From positions 1-43,909 of the forward strand of contig NZ_NTGE01000092.1 of assembly GCF_002291145.1 (NCBI RefSeq): DNA of 43,909 bases, read 5' to 3'. Position numbers and translations under genes: made by a program. The DNA is from Streptomyces sp. SA15 (GTDB taxonomy: Bacteria > Actinomycetota > Actinomycetes > Streptomycetales > Streptomycetaceae). The notes beneath the pieces were generated by a model. That model was not told the DNA's origin. It searched no databases and saw only the letters and a list, made by a program, of their open reading frames with translations. Shown piece by piece: positions 26,268 to 33,686 of the stretch; the stretch's first letter is position 1; every line of letters begins with the position of its first letter.

Positions 26268-26911
26268 CCGTCCGCCCGCAGCGGAGAATCGTAACCGTCT
26301 GTGCCGCCCTGGCACTCCTGTCGGCCTGCGGCCAGAGCAGTGCGAACGACAAGGCAGCCGCACCGCTCAGTGAGCAGCAGACCAAGACCGTGGTGCCTGA
26401 CGCGAAGGCCATGCCAGGCTGGGAGGTGACCAACCCGCCAGATGCGTACTCCTTGGAGAAGGCCCGGTCCGCTGGACCGGATCCGTGTCCGAAGGAGCTA
26501 CGGAAAGGCTGCGAGGGCATCCGCTACGCGGGATCGTCCGAATTCTCCGGCACGAAGAAGCCGAACGTCTCATTCACGGCCATGGCTTACCAGAACGAGG
26601 CGGCTGCCAAAGCGGCGTACGACGTCTTCTGGGCTTCGTACGTCAAGTCGCTCGCGAAGCCCGAGAAACTGGACATCGGCGCGCTCGGCGATCGCCGCAA
26701 CGCTGTCGTCGGTGTCGGTGGCTATGAAGGTGAAGAGGCCGCAATCGCCCAGGTCCGGGTTGGTACGGTCATCGTCTCTCTTACTGCTGGAGTTGGTCGG
26801 AGCACCCGTCTTGACCACGCTCTCGTCAAGAAGCTCAGCGCTGTCTTCGCGGACCGCGCGCGGGAGGCTCAGGCCGGAGAGAAGCCGTCGGCCGGTGTCG
26901 ATACGGGATGA
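26264..26911 (+). CDS. Second lipoprotein of cassette B
   Basis: The 215-residue protein has a lipobox LSAC (Cys22) after a signal segment. It is the paralogue of the gene at 21551: both have a VVPDAKAMPGWEV-like motif, a Tyr-rich AMAYQNEAAAKAAYD region and a C-terminal PSAG motif. The ATG at 26264 overlaps the previous stop as ATGA; an in-frame ATG at 26255 with a better-placed GGAAG is an alternative that adds three residues. A short dyad follows the stop (26914-26928) and may end the transcript. Function unknown beyond the cassette context. Confidence 0.85.
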   Translation: MTVRPQRRIVTVCAALALLSACGQSSANDKAAAPLSEQQTKTVVPDAKAMPGWEVTNPPDAYSLEKARSAGPDPCPKELRKGCEGIRYAGSSEFSGTKKPNVSFTAMAYQNEAAAKAAYDVFWASYVKSLAKPEKLDIGALGDRRNAVVGVGGYEGEEAAIAQVRVGTVIVSLTAGVGRSTRLDHALVKKLSAVFADRAREAQAGEKPSAGVDTG

Positions 26912-26913
26912 CG

Positions 26914-26928
26914 GCGAATGGCATTCGC
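26914..26928 (+). terminator. Short dyad after cassette B
   Basis: GCGAATG (26914-26920) and CATTCGC (26922-26928) form a near-perfect dyad three bases after the last lipoprotein gene. The stem would be short and no U tract follows. Confidence 0.35.
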
Positions 26929-27024
26929 GCCCAGGCGCTGTCGAGCCGCCCCGTACACGATTCTGGCCCGCTGATGACGGGCACCGGCGCAGCTTCGTAG
27001 CGCGTCGCGCCGAAGCGGCGAATC

Positions 27025-27054
27025 TTGCACTGTCAACCCGATCCCTCATAGGTT
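27025..27054 (+). promoter_or_regulatory. Predicted promoter for a leaderless transcript (TTGCAC-N18-TAGGTT)
   Basis: TTGCAC (27025-27030) and TAGGTT (27049-27054) are 18 bases apart. The expected start of transcription, seven bases past the -10, is 27061, exactly the first base of the GTG start codon of the next gene, which has no ribosome binding site. Confidence 0.6.
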
Positions 27055-27060
27055 GATTTC

Positions 27061-27571
27061 GTGGGCTTCTTCGACAAGCTGACCGGAACCAAGCACCCCG
27101 CCGATGGTGTCGCGCCGTGCCCCGCCGACGAGGTTCGGGCAGCCGTGCTCGGCGTCAACCGGCCCGATGCCCCGTTCGTCATCCGCGACGGCGCCCCGGA
27201 GGACGCCGACCTGGTGGCGGAGTGGCGCATGGCGGAGCCCGCCTGGCAGGCCGTCTTCGTCGAGTCGCAGCTGACCCGGAAGGTCCGGATTCGGATGCGC
27301 CTAGTCCCGGAAGACCATGAGGTGCGCGCCCTCGAGGAATCGTGGGAGGTCACCCGGGTCGGGAATCCGCCGGCTCAAGATTTCAGGGGCGTACTCACGC
27401 GGGCCCGACAGGACCGTCACCCGCCACTACACGGTCCAGCGCGGGGAAGGCGGCGGCCTCGAAGCGACGGAGACTTTCCGCTTCAACAGCGCGCACCTGC
27501 GCGACCCCCTGCAGAACGCCGTTCTCAAGTCGGGCTGGACCTGGCGAGGTGTGGTCTTCGGCAGCCTGTGA
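27061..27571 (+). pseudogene. Frameshifted gene, conserved unknown protein
   Basis: The GTG frame begins GFFDKLTGTKHPADGV and reads well through LEESWEVTRVGNPP near 27370. The continuation RLKISGAYSRGPDRTV...GWTWRGVVFGSL then reads in the +1 frame and stops at 27571. Removing one C in the run at about 27367-27371 (CCGCCGG to CCGCGG) would join both parts into one protein of about 169 residues ending WTWRGVVFGSL. As I recall, an intact protein of this shape occurs in other Streptomyces. If the extra base is real, the gene makes a wrong C-terminus that runs on to 27600. A sequencing error is possible. Confidence 0.75.
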
Positions 27572-27579
27572 GGTTGGCC

Positions 27580-27598
27580 AGCCGTTGTTACAACGGCT
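27580..27598. terminator. Dyad between convergent genes
   Basis: AGCCGTTGT and ACAACGGCT flank a single central T, nine bases per arm, with flanking GGTT/AACC extending the pairing imperfectly. It lies 8 bases after the frameshifted gene and about 140 bases from the end of the convergent HATPase gene. It could be a terminator or a protein-binding site. The rest of 27599-27735 shows nothing I recognise. Confidence 0.5.
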
Positions 27599-27735
27599 AA
27601 CCGTCTGAGCCGAGTTGTCGGTGGGTGATCAGGCAGCTTGATGAAGAGAGCGTTTGGCGGATCTGTAACAGCTCCGAGGCCCCGCAGTTCATGCCGGTCG
27701 CCGGTGGAGGAATCCGCCCGTTGCTCCCAGCTGCT

Positions 27736-28197
27736 TTACCGCATCGCCGTACGGCCCGCACCGACTTCGAACCACAGCAGTTTCCCCTTGCCGCTGTCGA
27801 GCAGGCCGTCACCGAGAGCCCAACCACCCCACGAGTCGGCGTACTCCTGGATGAGGAACAACCCACGCCCACCGACGGCGTCCTCCGGGGCACGCGCGAC
27901 ACGGTCGCCGAGCGGCTTGTCGAAGGGGGCAGGGATGTGGCAGCTCGTATCCCATACGCCGACCCGCAGCCGCCCATCCCCAAGCGCAGTCAGCCGCAGG
28001 GAGGCGGGGCCCTTGGTGTGCCGGTAGGCGTTGGTAACCAGCTCTGATGTCAACAGCTCGACCGCGTCTAGCACTTCGGGCATGCCGTGTCCGTTCAGCG
28101 CTGCTCGTACGGTCATTCGTGCGACGCGTGCGGCGCGAGGGTCGTGAGGCAAGCGGAGGGCGTAAACCCAGGTGTCGGGCGGGGATACGGTGACCAT
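27736..28197 (-). CDS. HATPase-type ATP-binding protein (anti-sigma/AbaA-like)
   Basis: The 153-residue protein is a stand-alone histidine-kinase-like ATPase domain. The N box is ELLTSELVTNAYRH (Glu52, Asn56), the G1 region is VWDTS at 81-85, and the G2 loop is GGRGLFLI at 109-116. Such proteins are common in Streptomyces as anti-sigma-factor-like regulators. The ATG at 28197 has AGGAG seven bases upstream; the frame extends further without support. It is divergent from an XRE/DUF5753 gene that is followed by a DUF397 gene. This trio is the whiJ/AbaA-like arrangement known for developmental regulators. Its partner protein is not known. Confidence 0.9.
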   Translation of the reverse strand: MVTVSPPDTWVYALRLPHDPRAARVARMTVRAALNGHGMPEVLDAVELLTSELVTNAYRHTKGPASLRLTALGDGRLRVGVWDTSCHIPAPFDKPLGDRVARAPEDAVGGRGLFLIQEYADSWGGWALGDGLLDSGKGKLLWFEVGAGRTAMR

Positions 28198-28330
28198 GAA
28201 GGGGCTCCTGGAGGAAGAGGAAGGGACTTGGCTTCGCTCAACGGCTGCGCCCAGCGACGGCATTGCCCGGGCCGGTGCACGTCGCGGCGTATGGGCGCGG
28301 GCAGTTGGCTGCGTGACACACACCATAGAG

Positions 28331-28369
28331 CGTGCGATGTGATACTTAACATCGAACGAGCACTAGACT
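28331..28369. promoter_or_regulatory. Divergent promoter region with a dyad
   Basis: GATGT (28336-28340) and ACATC (28349-28353) form a dyad with outer GTGC/GCAC, a plausible operator for the XRE regulator. TAGACT at 28364-28369 may be its -10. On the minus strand GTTAAG-N17-TATGGT could drive the HATPase gene. Confidence 0.4.
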
Positions 28370-28405
28370 TCACAATTCCCTCCTGTGGGTGACCGCGGGA
28401 ACGCC

Positions 28406-29278
28406 ATGACGAGAGAGAACCCAGTGCCACCCAGCGCTACCCCCACCCTGCGCCAGCAGCGACTAGGTGCCGAGCTGCGCAAGCTCAGAGAGCATTCGGG
28501 GCTGACCTCGACTGCGGCCGCACAACTGCTCGGCCTCAAGCAGGGTCAGCTCAGCAGCATCGAAGCAGGCCGCTACGCCGTCAGCGCCGACCGCGTACGC
28601 ACCCTGGCCCGTGCGTACAGCTGCGCCGACCCGGAGCTGGTCGAAGCCCTCACGGCGATGACCGGGGGCCGCACTCGCGGCTGGTGGGACGACTACCGGG
28701 AATACTTGCCCGTCGGGTTGATCGACCTTGCCGAACTTGAGCACCATGCGACTGCGTTGCGCGTGGCCCTGTCCCTGCACATCCCTGCACTGCTGCAAAC
28801 TGCGGATCACGCACGAGCCATGCTTCAAGAGGCAGTTCCGCCCTTCCGCCCGTACGAACTTGAGCACCGCCTCTCGTACCGCATCAAGCGGCAGGAAGTC
28901 CTCCACCGCTCAAACCCGCTCCGCTATACGGCAGTACTGCATGAGGCGGCTCTGCGCATGCAGTACGGCGGACCGGAAGTTGCCGGCGCACAGCTCGCCC
29001 ACCTTCTTGACCTGAGCGAGCAGGACAACATCACCATCCGCGTCATCCCCTTCACCTCGCCCCATTTCCCTGGGAACGGGCAATCCTTCGACTACGCTGC
29101 CGGGCCGGTCTCCCAGCTCGACACGGTCCAGCTGGACACCCACCACGGCGGGTGCGAATTCCTGGACGCGGAGGCCCAGTTGGCGAAGTACCGCACCGTG
29201 CTGGACCGAATGGAGTCGTGCGCTCTTGAGAACTCCGAGTCACGCAAGATCATCGAGAACGTTATGCAGAACCTCTGA
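28406..29278 (+). CDS. XRE family regulator with DUF5753 domain (WhiJ-like)
   Basis: The 290-residue protein has an N-terminal helix-turn-helix (about 19-74: LGAELRKLREHSGLT...LLGLKQGQLSSIEAGRY) and a C-terminal DUF5753 region (about 105-285, with the typical VPALLQT-like segment HIPALLQTADHARAM and RLSYRIKRQEVL). This is the WhiJ-like class of Streptomyces regulators, which act with small DUF397 proteins. ATG at 28406 is used here; GTG at 28385 and GTG at 28424 (with GAGAGAG before it) are alternatives. It probably binds the dyad in the divergent promoter and controls itself and the HATPase gene; that is inference. Confidence 0.9.
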   Translation: MTRENPVPPSATPTLRQQRLGAELRKLREHSGLTSTAAAQLLGLKQGQLSSIEAGRYAVSADRVRTLARAYSCADPELVEALTAMTGGRTRGWWDDYREYLPVGLIDLAELEHHATALRVALSLHIPALLQTADHARAMLQEAVPPFRPYELEHRLSYRIKRQEVLHRSNPLRYTAVLHEAALRMQYGGPEVAGAQLAHLLDLSEQDNITIRVIPFTSPHFPGNGQSFDYAAGPVSQLDTVQLDTHHGGCEFLDAEAQLAKYRTVLDRMESCALENSESRKIIENVMQNL

Positions 29279-29288
29279 AAGGGACGAC

Positions 29289-29477
29289 ATGCACACACTT
29301 GCCTGGCAGAAGTCGACCTACAGCCCGGACGGCTCGAATTGCGTCTACGTCGCCGCCGCCTCCACCGGCACCATTCACCTCCGTGAAAGCGACGAGCCGG
29401 AGGTCACCCTGGCTACGACTCCCGCCGCTCTGCACGAACTGATACGCATATTCAAGACGACACCGAAGCCGCACTGA
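29289..29477 (+). CDS. DUF397 protein paired with the XRE regulator
   Basis: The 62-residue protein is a compact DUF397 domain: WQKSTYSPDGSNCVYVA, then IHLRESDEP and a C-terminal helix (LHELIRIFK). The ATG has AAAGGGA before it and lies 10 bases after the XRE stop, so the two are co-transcribed. DUF397 partners such as the one beside WhiJ modulate the regulator. This gene, the XRE gene and the HATPase gene make a complete triad placed inside the secretion locus. Confidence 0.92.
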   Translation: MHTLAWQKSTYSPDGSNCVYVAAASTGTIHLRESDEPEVTLATTPAALHELIRIFKTTPKPH

Positions 29478-29633
29478 CGCATGGCGCCCGCATCCCGCAC
29501 CCTTGAAGATATCCAGTGCGATGACGTTGCGAGCCTCGTAATGCAGGCGTTGAAGGCCGGCTGCCGTCGGTCGCCGGATCCACCACTCCGCTGACGGCCG
29601 ACGATCTGGTCTACCCGTTCCGGGTTGGCCCTT

Positions 29634-29742
29634 GCCGGTCACGAGAATCTCCTGGGGGCGAACCAGGCCGTAGACACGCTACGTGCTTCGCCCACACCAG
29701 GGCGGTCGAGGCGGACACCAGGGTGGCGGACGCCGCAGTGCC
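29634..29742 (-). pseudogene. Decayed fragment of a mycosin protease gene
   Basis: On the minus strand 29742-29680 reads GTAASATLVSASTALVWAKH, the active-site helix region of a mycosin (compare GTSQATAIASASAALIWSAH in the gene at 30701), with Ala in place of the catalytic Ser. After a gap of 7 bases and in another frame, 29672-29634 reads YGLVRPQEILVTG, matching YGLIRPRKVL that follows about 30 residues later in intact mycosins. So about 30 codons are lost and the frame is broken. It lies just downstream of esxB on the same strand. Confidence 0.75.
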
Positions 29743-29833
29743 GTCTCCGTCTGGTCCTTGGCCGGCCCACTGTCACGGCTGGGAAAGCCTGCCGGAACAC
29801 GGCCCTGCGGGAGCCCGGGTGCCGGGCACGACA

Positions 29834-29866
29834 CAGGGTGGGCACCTCCCGTGCGTGCCCACCCTG
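29834..29866. terminator. Strong terminator after esxB
   Basis: A perfect 12-base inverted repeat (29834-29845 and 29855-29866) with a 9-base loop lies 21 bases after the esxB stop. Confidence 0.85.
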
Positions 29867-29886
29867 GTTCCGCAGACTGCGCGTTC

Positions 29887-30189
29887 CTACTGGAAGTAGC
29901 TGGCGCCCTTCAGGTCGCCGCCTCGGTAGTCACCGCCGGCGGTGTGGACTCGCTGCGAGATGTTGACCAGCGCCTGGTGGATGCCGCGCGCGTGCGTGTC
30001 CCACTCCTTGGACTTCTTCTGGAACTCCTCGAACGCCTCGCCGCCCCAGCCCGAGGACACGTTGAGCACGGCCTGCTTCAGGGCCTCGAGGTCCTCCTCG
30101 AGCTTCTTGGCCTGATTGCCGAGCTCGGTGGCGAGCGCATCCATGGTGCCGTAGGTAACGGCAAGTTCGTCGTAGTGGACTCCGGACAT
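29887..30189 (-). CDS. esxB: WXG100 protein EsxB
   Basis: EsxB-type proteins are exported by the ESX machine as helical-hairpin dimers with EsxA. The 100-residue protein has the WXG turn at W48-G49-G50 (SSGWGGEAFEEF) and, near the C-terminus, the YxxxD secretion signal (Tyr88 to Asp92 in DYRGGD), which EccC recognises in known systems. The ATG has GAGGGAA before it. It lies 79 bases after esxA and is followed by a strong terminator. Assignment as EsxB rather than EsxA rests on the secretion signal. Confidence 0.95.
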   Translation of the reverse strand: MSGVHYDELAVTYGTMDALATELGNQAKKLEEDLEALKQAVLNVSSGWGGEAFEEFQKKSKEWDTHARGIHQALVNISQRVHTAGGDYRGGDLKGASYFQ

Positions 30190-30268
30190 GTTTCCCTCGC
30201 TTCTGTGAAGATTTCAGCCGGACTGCGCAGCCCGGACAACGGTGCGGCTCAGTGCCGCCGATGGCTCC

Positions 30269-30607
30269 TCAGTAGCTGTTGAGCGCCGAAGTCTTTCCAC
30301 CGAGATCGTCTACCGAGATCTGCTTGAGGTCGGCCTCGATCTGGTCTTCGAGGTTGCGCTTGTCGGTCTTGTTCATGTTGATGCCCTCGAGGAAGTCGTC
30401 GAGCATCTTGCCGATCGCGACCATGTGCTGGTTGATTTCCGTCTGCTTGGTGTTGAACGCCTGGGCGCCCTGTCCCCTCCAGGCCTTCTCGATCATGTCG
30501 ATCGTGCCCTGCAGCTTCGCGAGCGATCCCCTGATGTTGTCGTATCGATCGATGACCTCAGTCTGAAGCCTCTGTACGTCGCTGTCATTGAGCTTGCGGT
30601 CGACCAT
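30269..30607 (-). CDS. esxA: WXG100 protein EsxA
   Basis: The 112-residue protein is a WXG100 helical hairpin with the turn at W43-R44-G45 (EKAWRGQGAQAF). It lacks a YxxxD tail, as expected for the EsxA partner, and should form a heterodimer with EsxB for export by EccC. A strong AAAGGAG ribosome binding site precedes the ATG, suggesting high expression. It lies 93 bases after the mycosin gene, with a small hairpin in the gap. The tail (about 95-112) is longer than in most WXG100 proteins. Confidence 0.95.
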   Translation of the reverse strand: MVDRKLNDSDVQRLQTEVIDRYDNIRGSLAKLQGTIDMIEKAWRGQGAQAFNTKQTEINQHMVAIGKMLDDFLEGINMNKTDKRNLEDQIEADLKQISVDDLGGKTSALNSY

Positions 30608-30700
30608 TTCGGCACTCCTTTTCGTGAGAGCTGTGGTTCGTTTCTGCGCGCATCACCGCGCCAGAATGGTTGGGTGGGACTGGTCGTGGTGCGTGCGTCG

Positions 30701-31969
30701 TCATGCGCTGCGCCGTGAACGAACCACCGCGAAGGCGCCGCCGCCGATCACCAACACTGCCGCCGCGGCTCCGAGGGCCACCCACATAGTGGTGTCGTCG
30801 GAGGAGTTCGAGCTTGATCCTTCCGCCGAGGCCGCGCCGACTGAAGTGTCCTTGGGTGCTTGTGACGAGGTTGATGCGGAAGGGGACGGTGAGTTGTCGT
30901 CGGTGACGCCCGTCGCGTTTTCCTTGGCGAGTGGGTCGGTGTTGGCCGACCCGGGGTTGAAGTCGCTGTTCTCCAGCACCTTGCGGGGGCGGATCAGGCC
31001 GTAGCCGAGGTACGTGCTCGGGTCGTCCTTCGCCCAGTCGCGTCCAGCGGTGTCTATCAGGCTGGCGAGGACCTGGTTGGCCGTCCACTTGGGGTGGGCG
31101 GACCAGATGAGGGCGGCAGAGGCGGAAGCGATGGCTGTTGCTTGGCTGGTGCCCTTGCCCGTGCAGTACACGCGGAACGTCTCGTCGCACCAACTCGGGA
31201 TGTTGAGGCCGGGAGACGCCAGGTCTACGTAGTTGCCGTGATCCGAGAACTTTGTGACCGTGCCGTTCTCGTCCGAGGCTGCGACTCCTACGACATATGG
31301 GTAGGCAGCCGGATAACCAACGAGACTTCGCCTCTCCCCATCGTTGCCAACGCCGGCAAACATCAGCTTGCCCTTGGATTGGGCGTACTTGATTGCCGCC
31401 TCGCCCTCAGAGCTGTCACCGGGACTACCGAACGACATGTTGATGATTTTGGCGTCGCTGTCAGCGGCAGCCCTGATCGCCTGGGCGGACGTCGCGGTCT
31501 TCTTTCTCTCCGCCTTGTCCTTCAACTCGTCGAGCCTGATCCGATAAGGAACGATCTTTGCTCCGGGAGCAAGACCTTTCAGACCGTCACCGGCCCCAGT
31601 GCCAGCGATCAGCTCCGCCATGGTCGTTCCGTGGCCGTCGTAGTCCTTTGCCGCGCCGTACGCCACGGCCTGCGGTACCTCGTCGACGAGTACCTGCCCC
31701 TTCAGAGAGGAGGTGTCAGGGTTGACGCCCGTATCAATAACAGCAACTTTGACGCCCTTGCCGGTACTCGCCTTCCACATCTCGTCGGCCTTCATCGCCG
31801 ACAGGTACCACTGTTGGGACTGGACGTCTGCCGCTGCCGCACTTGGAGCCAGACCCGTCGACAGGACGGCCAAGGCGCCAAGTGCTGAACAGACGGCGGA
31901 CGCCCGTCTTCCGATTCGTCCCACGGAAGGCGCGCTCCACCCGCCGCGCCGGCTGATCCCTGACACCAT
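30701..31969 (-). CDS. mycP: Mycosin (type VII secretion-associated serine protease), first copy
   Basis: Mycosins are membrane-anchored subtilisin-like proteases required for stable ESX machines. The 422-residue protein has a twin-Arg-like basic start, a signal peptide ending near residue 47 (SAAAADVQ), the catalytic Asp79 (VAVIDTGV), His113 (DGHGT) and Ser275 (GTSQATA), the oxyanion Asn209, a Ser/Thr-rich linker, and a C-terminal membrane helix (WVALGAAAAVLVIGGGAFAVV). I chose ATG at 31969, as the frame upstream overlaps the previous gene and is Arg-rich without support. It sits between the WXG/Pro-rich protein gene and esxA. Confidence 0.93.
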   Translation of the reverse strand: MVSGISRRGGWSAPSVGRIGRRASAVCSALGALAVLSTGLAPSAAAADVQSQQWYLSAMKADEMWKASTGKGVKVAVIDTGVNPDTSSLKGQVLVDEVPQAVAYGAAKDYDGHGTTMAELIAGTGAGDGLKGLAPGAKIVPYRIRLDELKDKAERKKTATSAQAIRAAADSDAKIINMSFGSPGDSSEGEAAIKYAQSKGKLMFAGVGNDGERRSLVGYPAAYPYVVGVAASDENGTVTKFSDHGNYVDLASPGLNIPSWCDETFRVYCTGKGTSQATAIASASAALIWSAHPKWTANQVLASLIDTAGRDWAKDDPSTYLGYGLIRPRKVLENSDFNPGSANTDPLAKENATGVTDDNSPSPSASTSSQAPKDTSVGAASAEGSSSNSSDDTTMWVALGAAAAVLVIGGGAFAVVRSRRSA

Positions 31970-31997
31970 GCCTTTGTCTGTCCTCGCTCTTGTCCGG

Positions 31998-33686
31998 TCA
32001 GTCGGTCGACGACGCCTCGTCACGCCGCTCGTCGCGGCGCGAACGTGTCCCGCCGGAACCCTGGTTGCCCGCAGAGCCCCGCACCGTACCGGGGCCGCCG
32101 GGCGTGTTTCCGCTGTTCCTGCTCCCCGGAGCTCGTCCCTTCGGCGTCCCGACCACTCCGTCAGGGCTGCCCACGGGGCGGCGAGCCGCCTGCGCCGCGC
32201 TCGTCGTCGAGCCGGGGGCACCAATCACCCCACGCTGGCCGGGCCTCTCGCCCGTCGCGCGCGAAGCGGATGCGCCCTCACCGCCGACGACCGTGCCTCG
32301 CGGCAACCTGGAACCGTTGGCGCCAGGTGCGGCCCCGGTGACAGGCCTCCCGCCGACAACGCCATCGCCGGTACGCGCAGCGCCTGGACGCCCGGGGTTC
32401 GTGGCGCCCATGCCAGTGACAGGACCTCGCGGGACACCGCCGCCACGTCCGGCCGCCTGTCCCCCCGCCTTCGGCACCCCGCCGACCACGCCTCGCCCCA
32501 ATGGACCAGTCGCTCGGCCGCTTGCCTGACTCGGTGCGGACGTACGTCCCGCCTGCCCCATGGGACCGGTTCCCGTACGCCCTGCCGAGGTGCCGCTAGG
32601 CACACCGCCGACTCGCCCCTGTGCCGAGGTAGGAAGCCTGCTCCCCGGCACGCCCCCGAACCCTGAGGTGCGCCCGGCCTGCCCTCGGAAGGTAGGGGGT
32701 ACCGAAGTGGGAGCAAAGGGAGGAGTCGTTCCGACCGGAGTTACGTTGGGGCCTGTCGTCGACGGCGGTGTGACGGTCGTCGGCTTCATGGTCTCCTGCG
32801 GTGGCAACGTACCGACGCTGTCGATCTCCGTACCAACATGCCGATCCGGGCGGGTGACGGAACCGTCCTTGGCAGATGGCAGAGAGACATCCGACTGTGG
32901 TCGCTCGGCAGATACATTCACCGAATGATGACGCAGCGTTTCCGAGTCACTCGTACTCGAAAGCGAGCGCGTCTGCCCGGCAACAGGAGGATCAACCCCA
33001 ATGCGCCGCTCCGGCTCCGGCACCCCCACATCGGGCATCTTAGGAAACGTAGGCTCCTCAGCCAGCTGCATCATCCCGCCAGACACCGTGTAGAAAGACG
33101 ACAGCCGATACATCTGGTTGATGGCTTCCTGCCGGTGCTTCTCCGCCGCGACCGCCGCCGTGTAATCGTCGTTGCTGTCGACCCGCTTCGCCTCGGGAAT
33201 GTCGTCGACCGTCTTGGGGTCGGAGCGGGTGTCGCGCGGGGGCATGGACTTGCGTACGGAGGCGAGGCCGGAGCTTGCCGCCATGACCTGCGTGCCCACC
33301 TCGTCGGCGTAACTGGCGAGCGCGAGGGCGGTTTCGGTCAGGTTCATGCCCCAGGTGTAGAACGCGGTGTGGGCCTCGCCCTCCCAGTCGACGTTGCCGA
33401 GGTTGCGGCTGAGTTCGTCGGCGGCCTCGTTGATGGCGTCCCGGGCGTCGACGAGGGCCGTGGCAGCGCTCTCCAGGGTCTCCGGGCTCGCCGACTCGAC
33501 GATGTCGATCATCTCGTTGAGGTCGTGGCCCTCGAAGTTGGTCTTGCCGAAGCCGCCGGGCTTGCCGGGTCCGGCGGGGCTGATCACCGCGGCCTTGTTC
33601 ACGGCGTCTTCGACGCTGGTGTTCTGCTGGGCGGCGTCCTGGCGTTCCGCCTGGTAAGGGTCCGGCTGCTTCTTGTCGCCGCTCAT
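31998..33686 (-). CDS. WXG-headed protein with a long Gly/Pro/Arg-rich tail
   Basis: The 562-residue protein starts with a hydrophilic leader, then a helical domain (about 55-150) with a WXG motif at W101-E102-G103 (NVDWEGEAHTAFY). From about residue 240 to the end it is low complexity: Pro/Thr-rich, then Gly/Arg-rich with many GVPR, VVGG and RGV repeats. This layout recalls PPE-like or EspB-like ESX substrates, but no true PPE motif is seen. Automatic annotation might call the tail IF-2-like, which would be wrong. It overlaps the previous gene by one base and precedes the mycosin gene by 28 bases. Likely a substrate; the tail may act at the cell wall (inference). Confidence 0.88.
   Translation of the reverse strand: MSGDKKQPDPYQAERQDAAQQNTSVEDAVNKAAVISPAGPGKPGGFGKTNFEGHDLNEMIDIVESASPETLESAATALVDARDAINEAADELSRNLGNVDWEGEAHTAFYTWGMNLTETALALASYADEVGTQVMAASSGLASVRKSMPPRDTRSDPKTVDDIPEAKRVDSNDDYTAAVAAEKHRQEAINQMYRLSSFYTVSGGMMQLAEEPTFPKMPDVGVPEPERRIGVDPPVAGQTRSLSSTSDSETLRHHSVNVSAERPQSDVSLPSAKDGSVTRPDRHVGTEIDSVGTLPPQETMKPTTVTPPSTTGPNVTPVGTTPPFAPTSVPPTFRGQAGRTSGFGGVPGSRLPTSAQGRVGGVPSGTSAGRTGTGPMGQAGRTSAPSQASGRATGPLGRGVVGGVPKAGGQAAGRGGGVPRGPVTGMGATNPGRPGAARTGDGVVGGRPVTGAAPGANGSRLPRGTVVGGEGASASRATGERPGQRGVIGAPGSTTSAAQAARRPVGSPDGVVGTPKGRAPGSRNSGNTPGGPGTVRGSAGNQGSGGTRSRRDERRDEASSTD

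Larger units (their letters stand above)
29478..29886. other. Gene-poor stretch with a mycosin relic and a terminator
   Basis: No intact gene is supported in these 409 bases between the DUF397 gene and esxB, which converge. They hold a decayed mycosin fragment (29634-29742, minus strand) and the esxB terminator (29834-29866). The remaining sequence shows nothing I recognise. Confidence 0.7.

Noticed and set aside
29481..29594. 37-codon frame after the DUF397 gene (MAPASRTLEDIQ...)
   Set aside because: No ribosome binding site, no known family and too short to support.
22205..29886. Insertion sequence or transposase behind the rearrangements
   Set aside because: No transposase motif, terminal inverted repeats or target duplications were found by eye, despite the relics.
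31998..32900. Translation initiation factor IF-2-like protein
   Set aside because: The similarity is only composition of a Gly/Arg/Pro-rich tail; no GTPase motifs occur.
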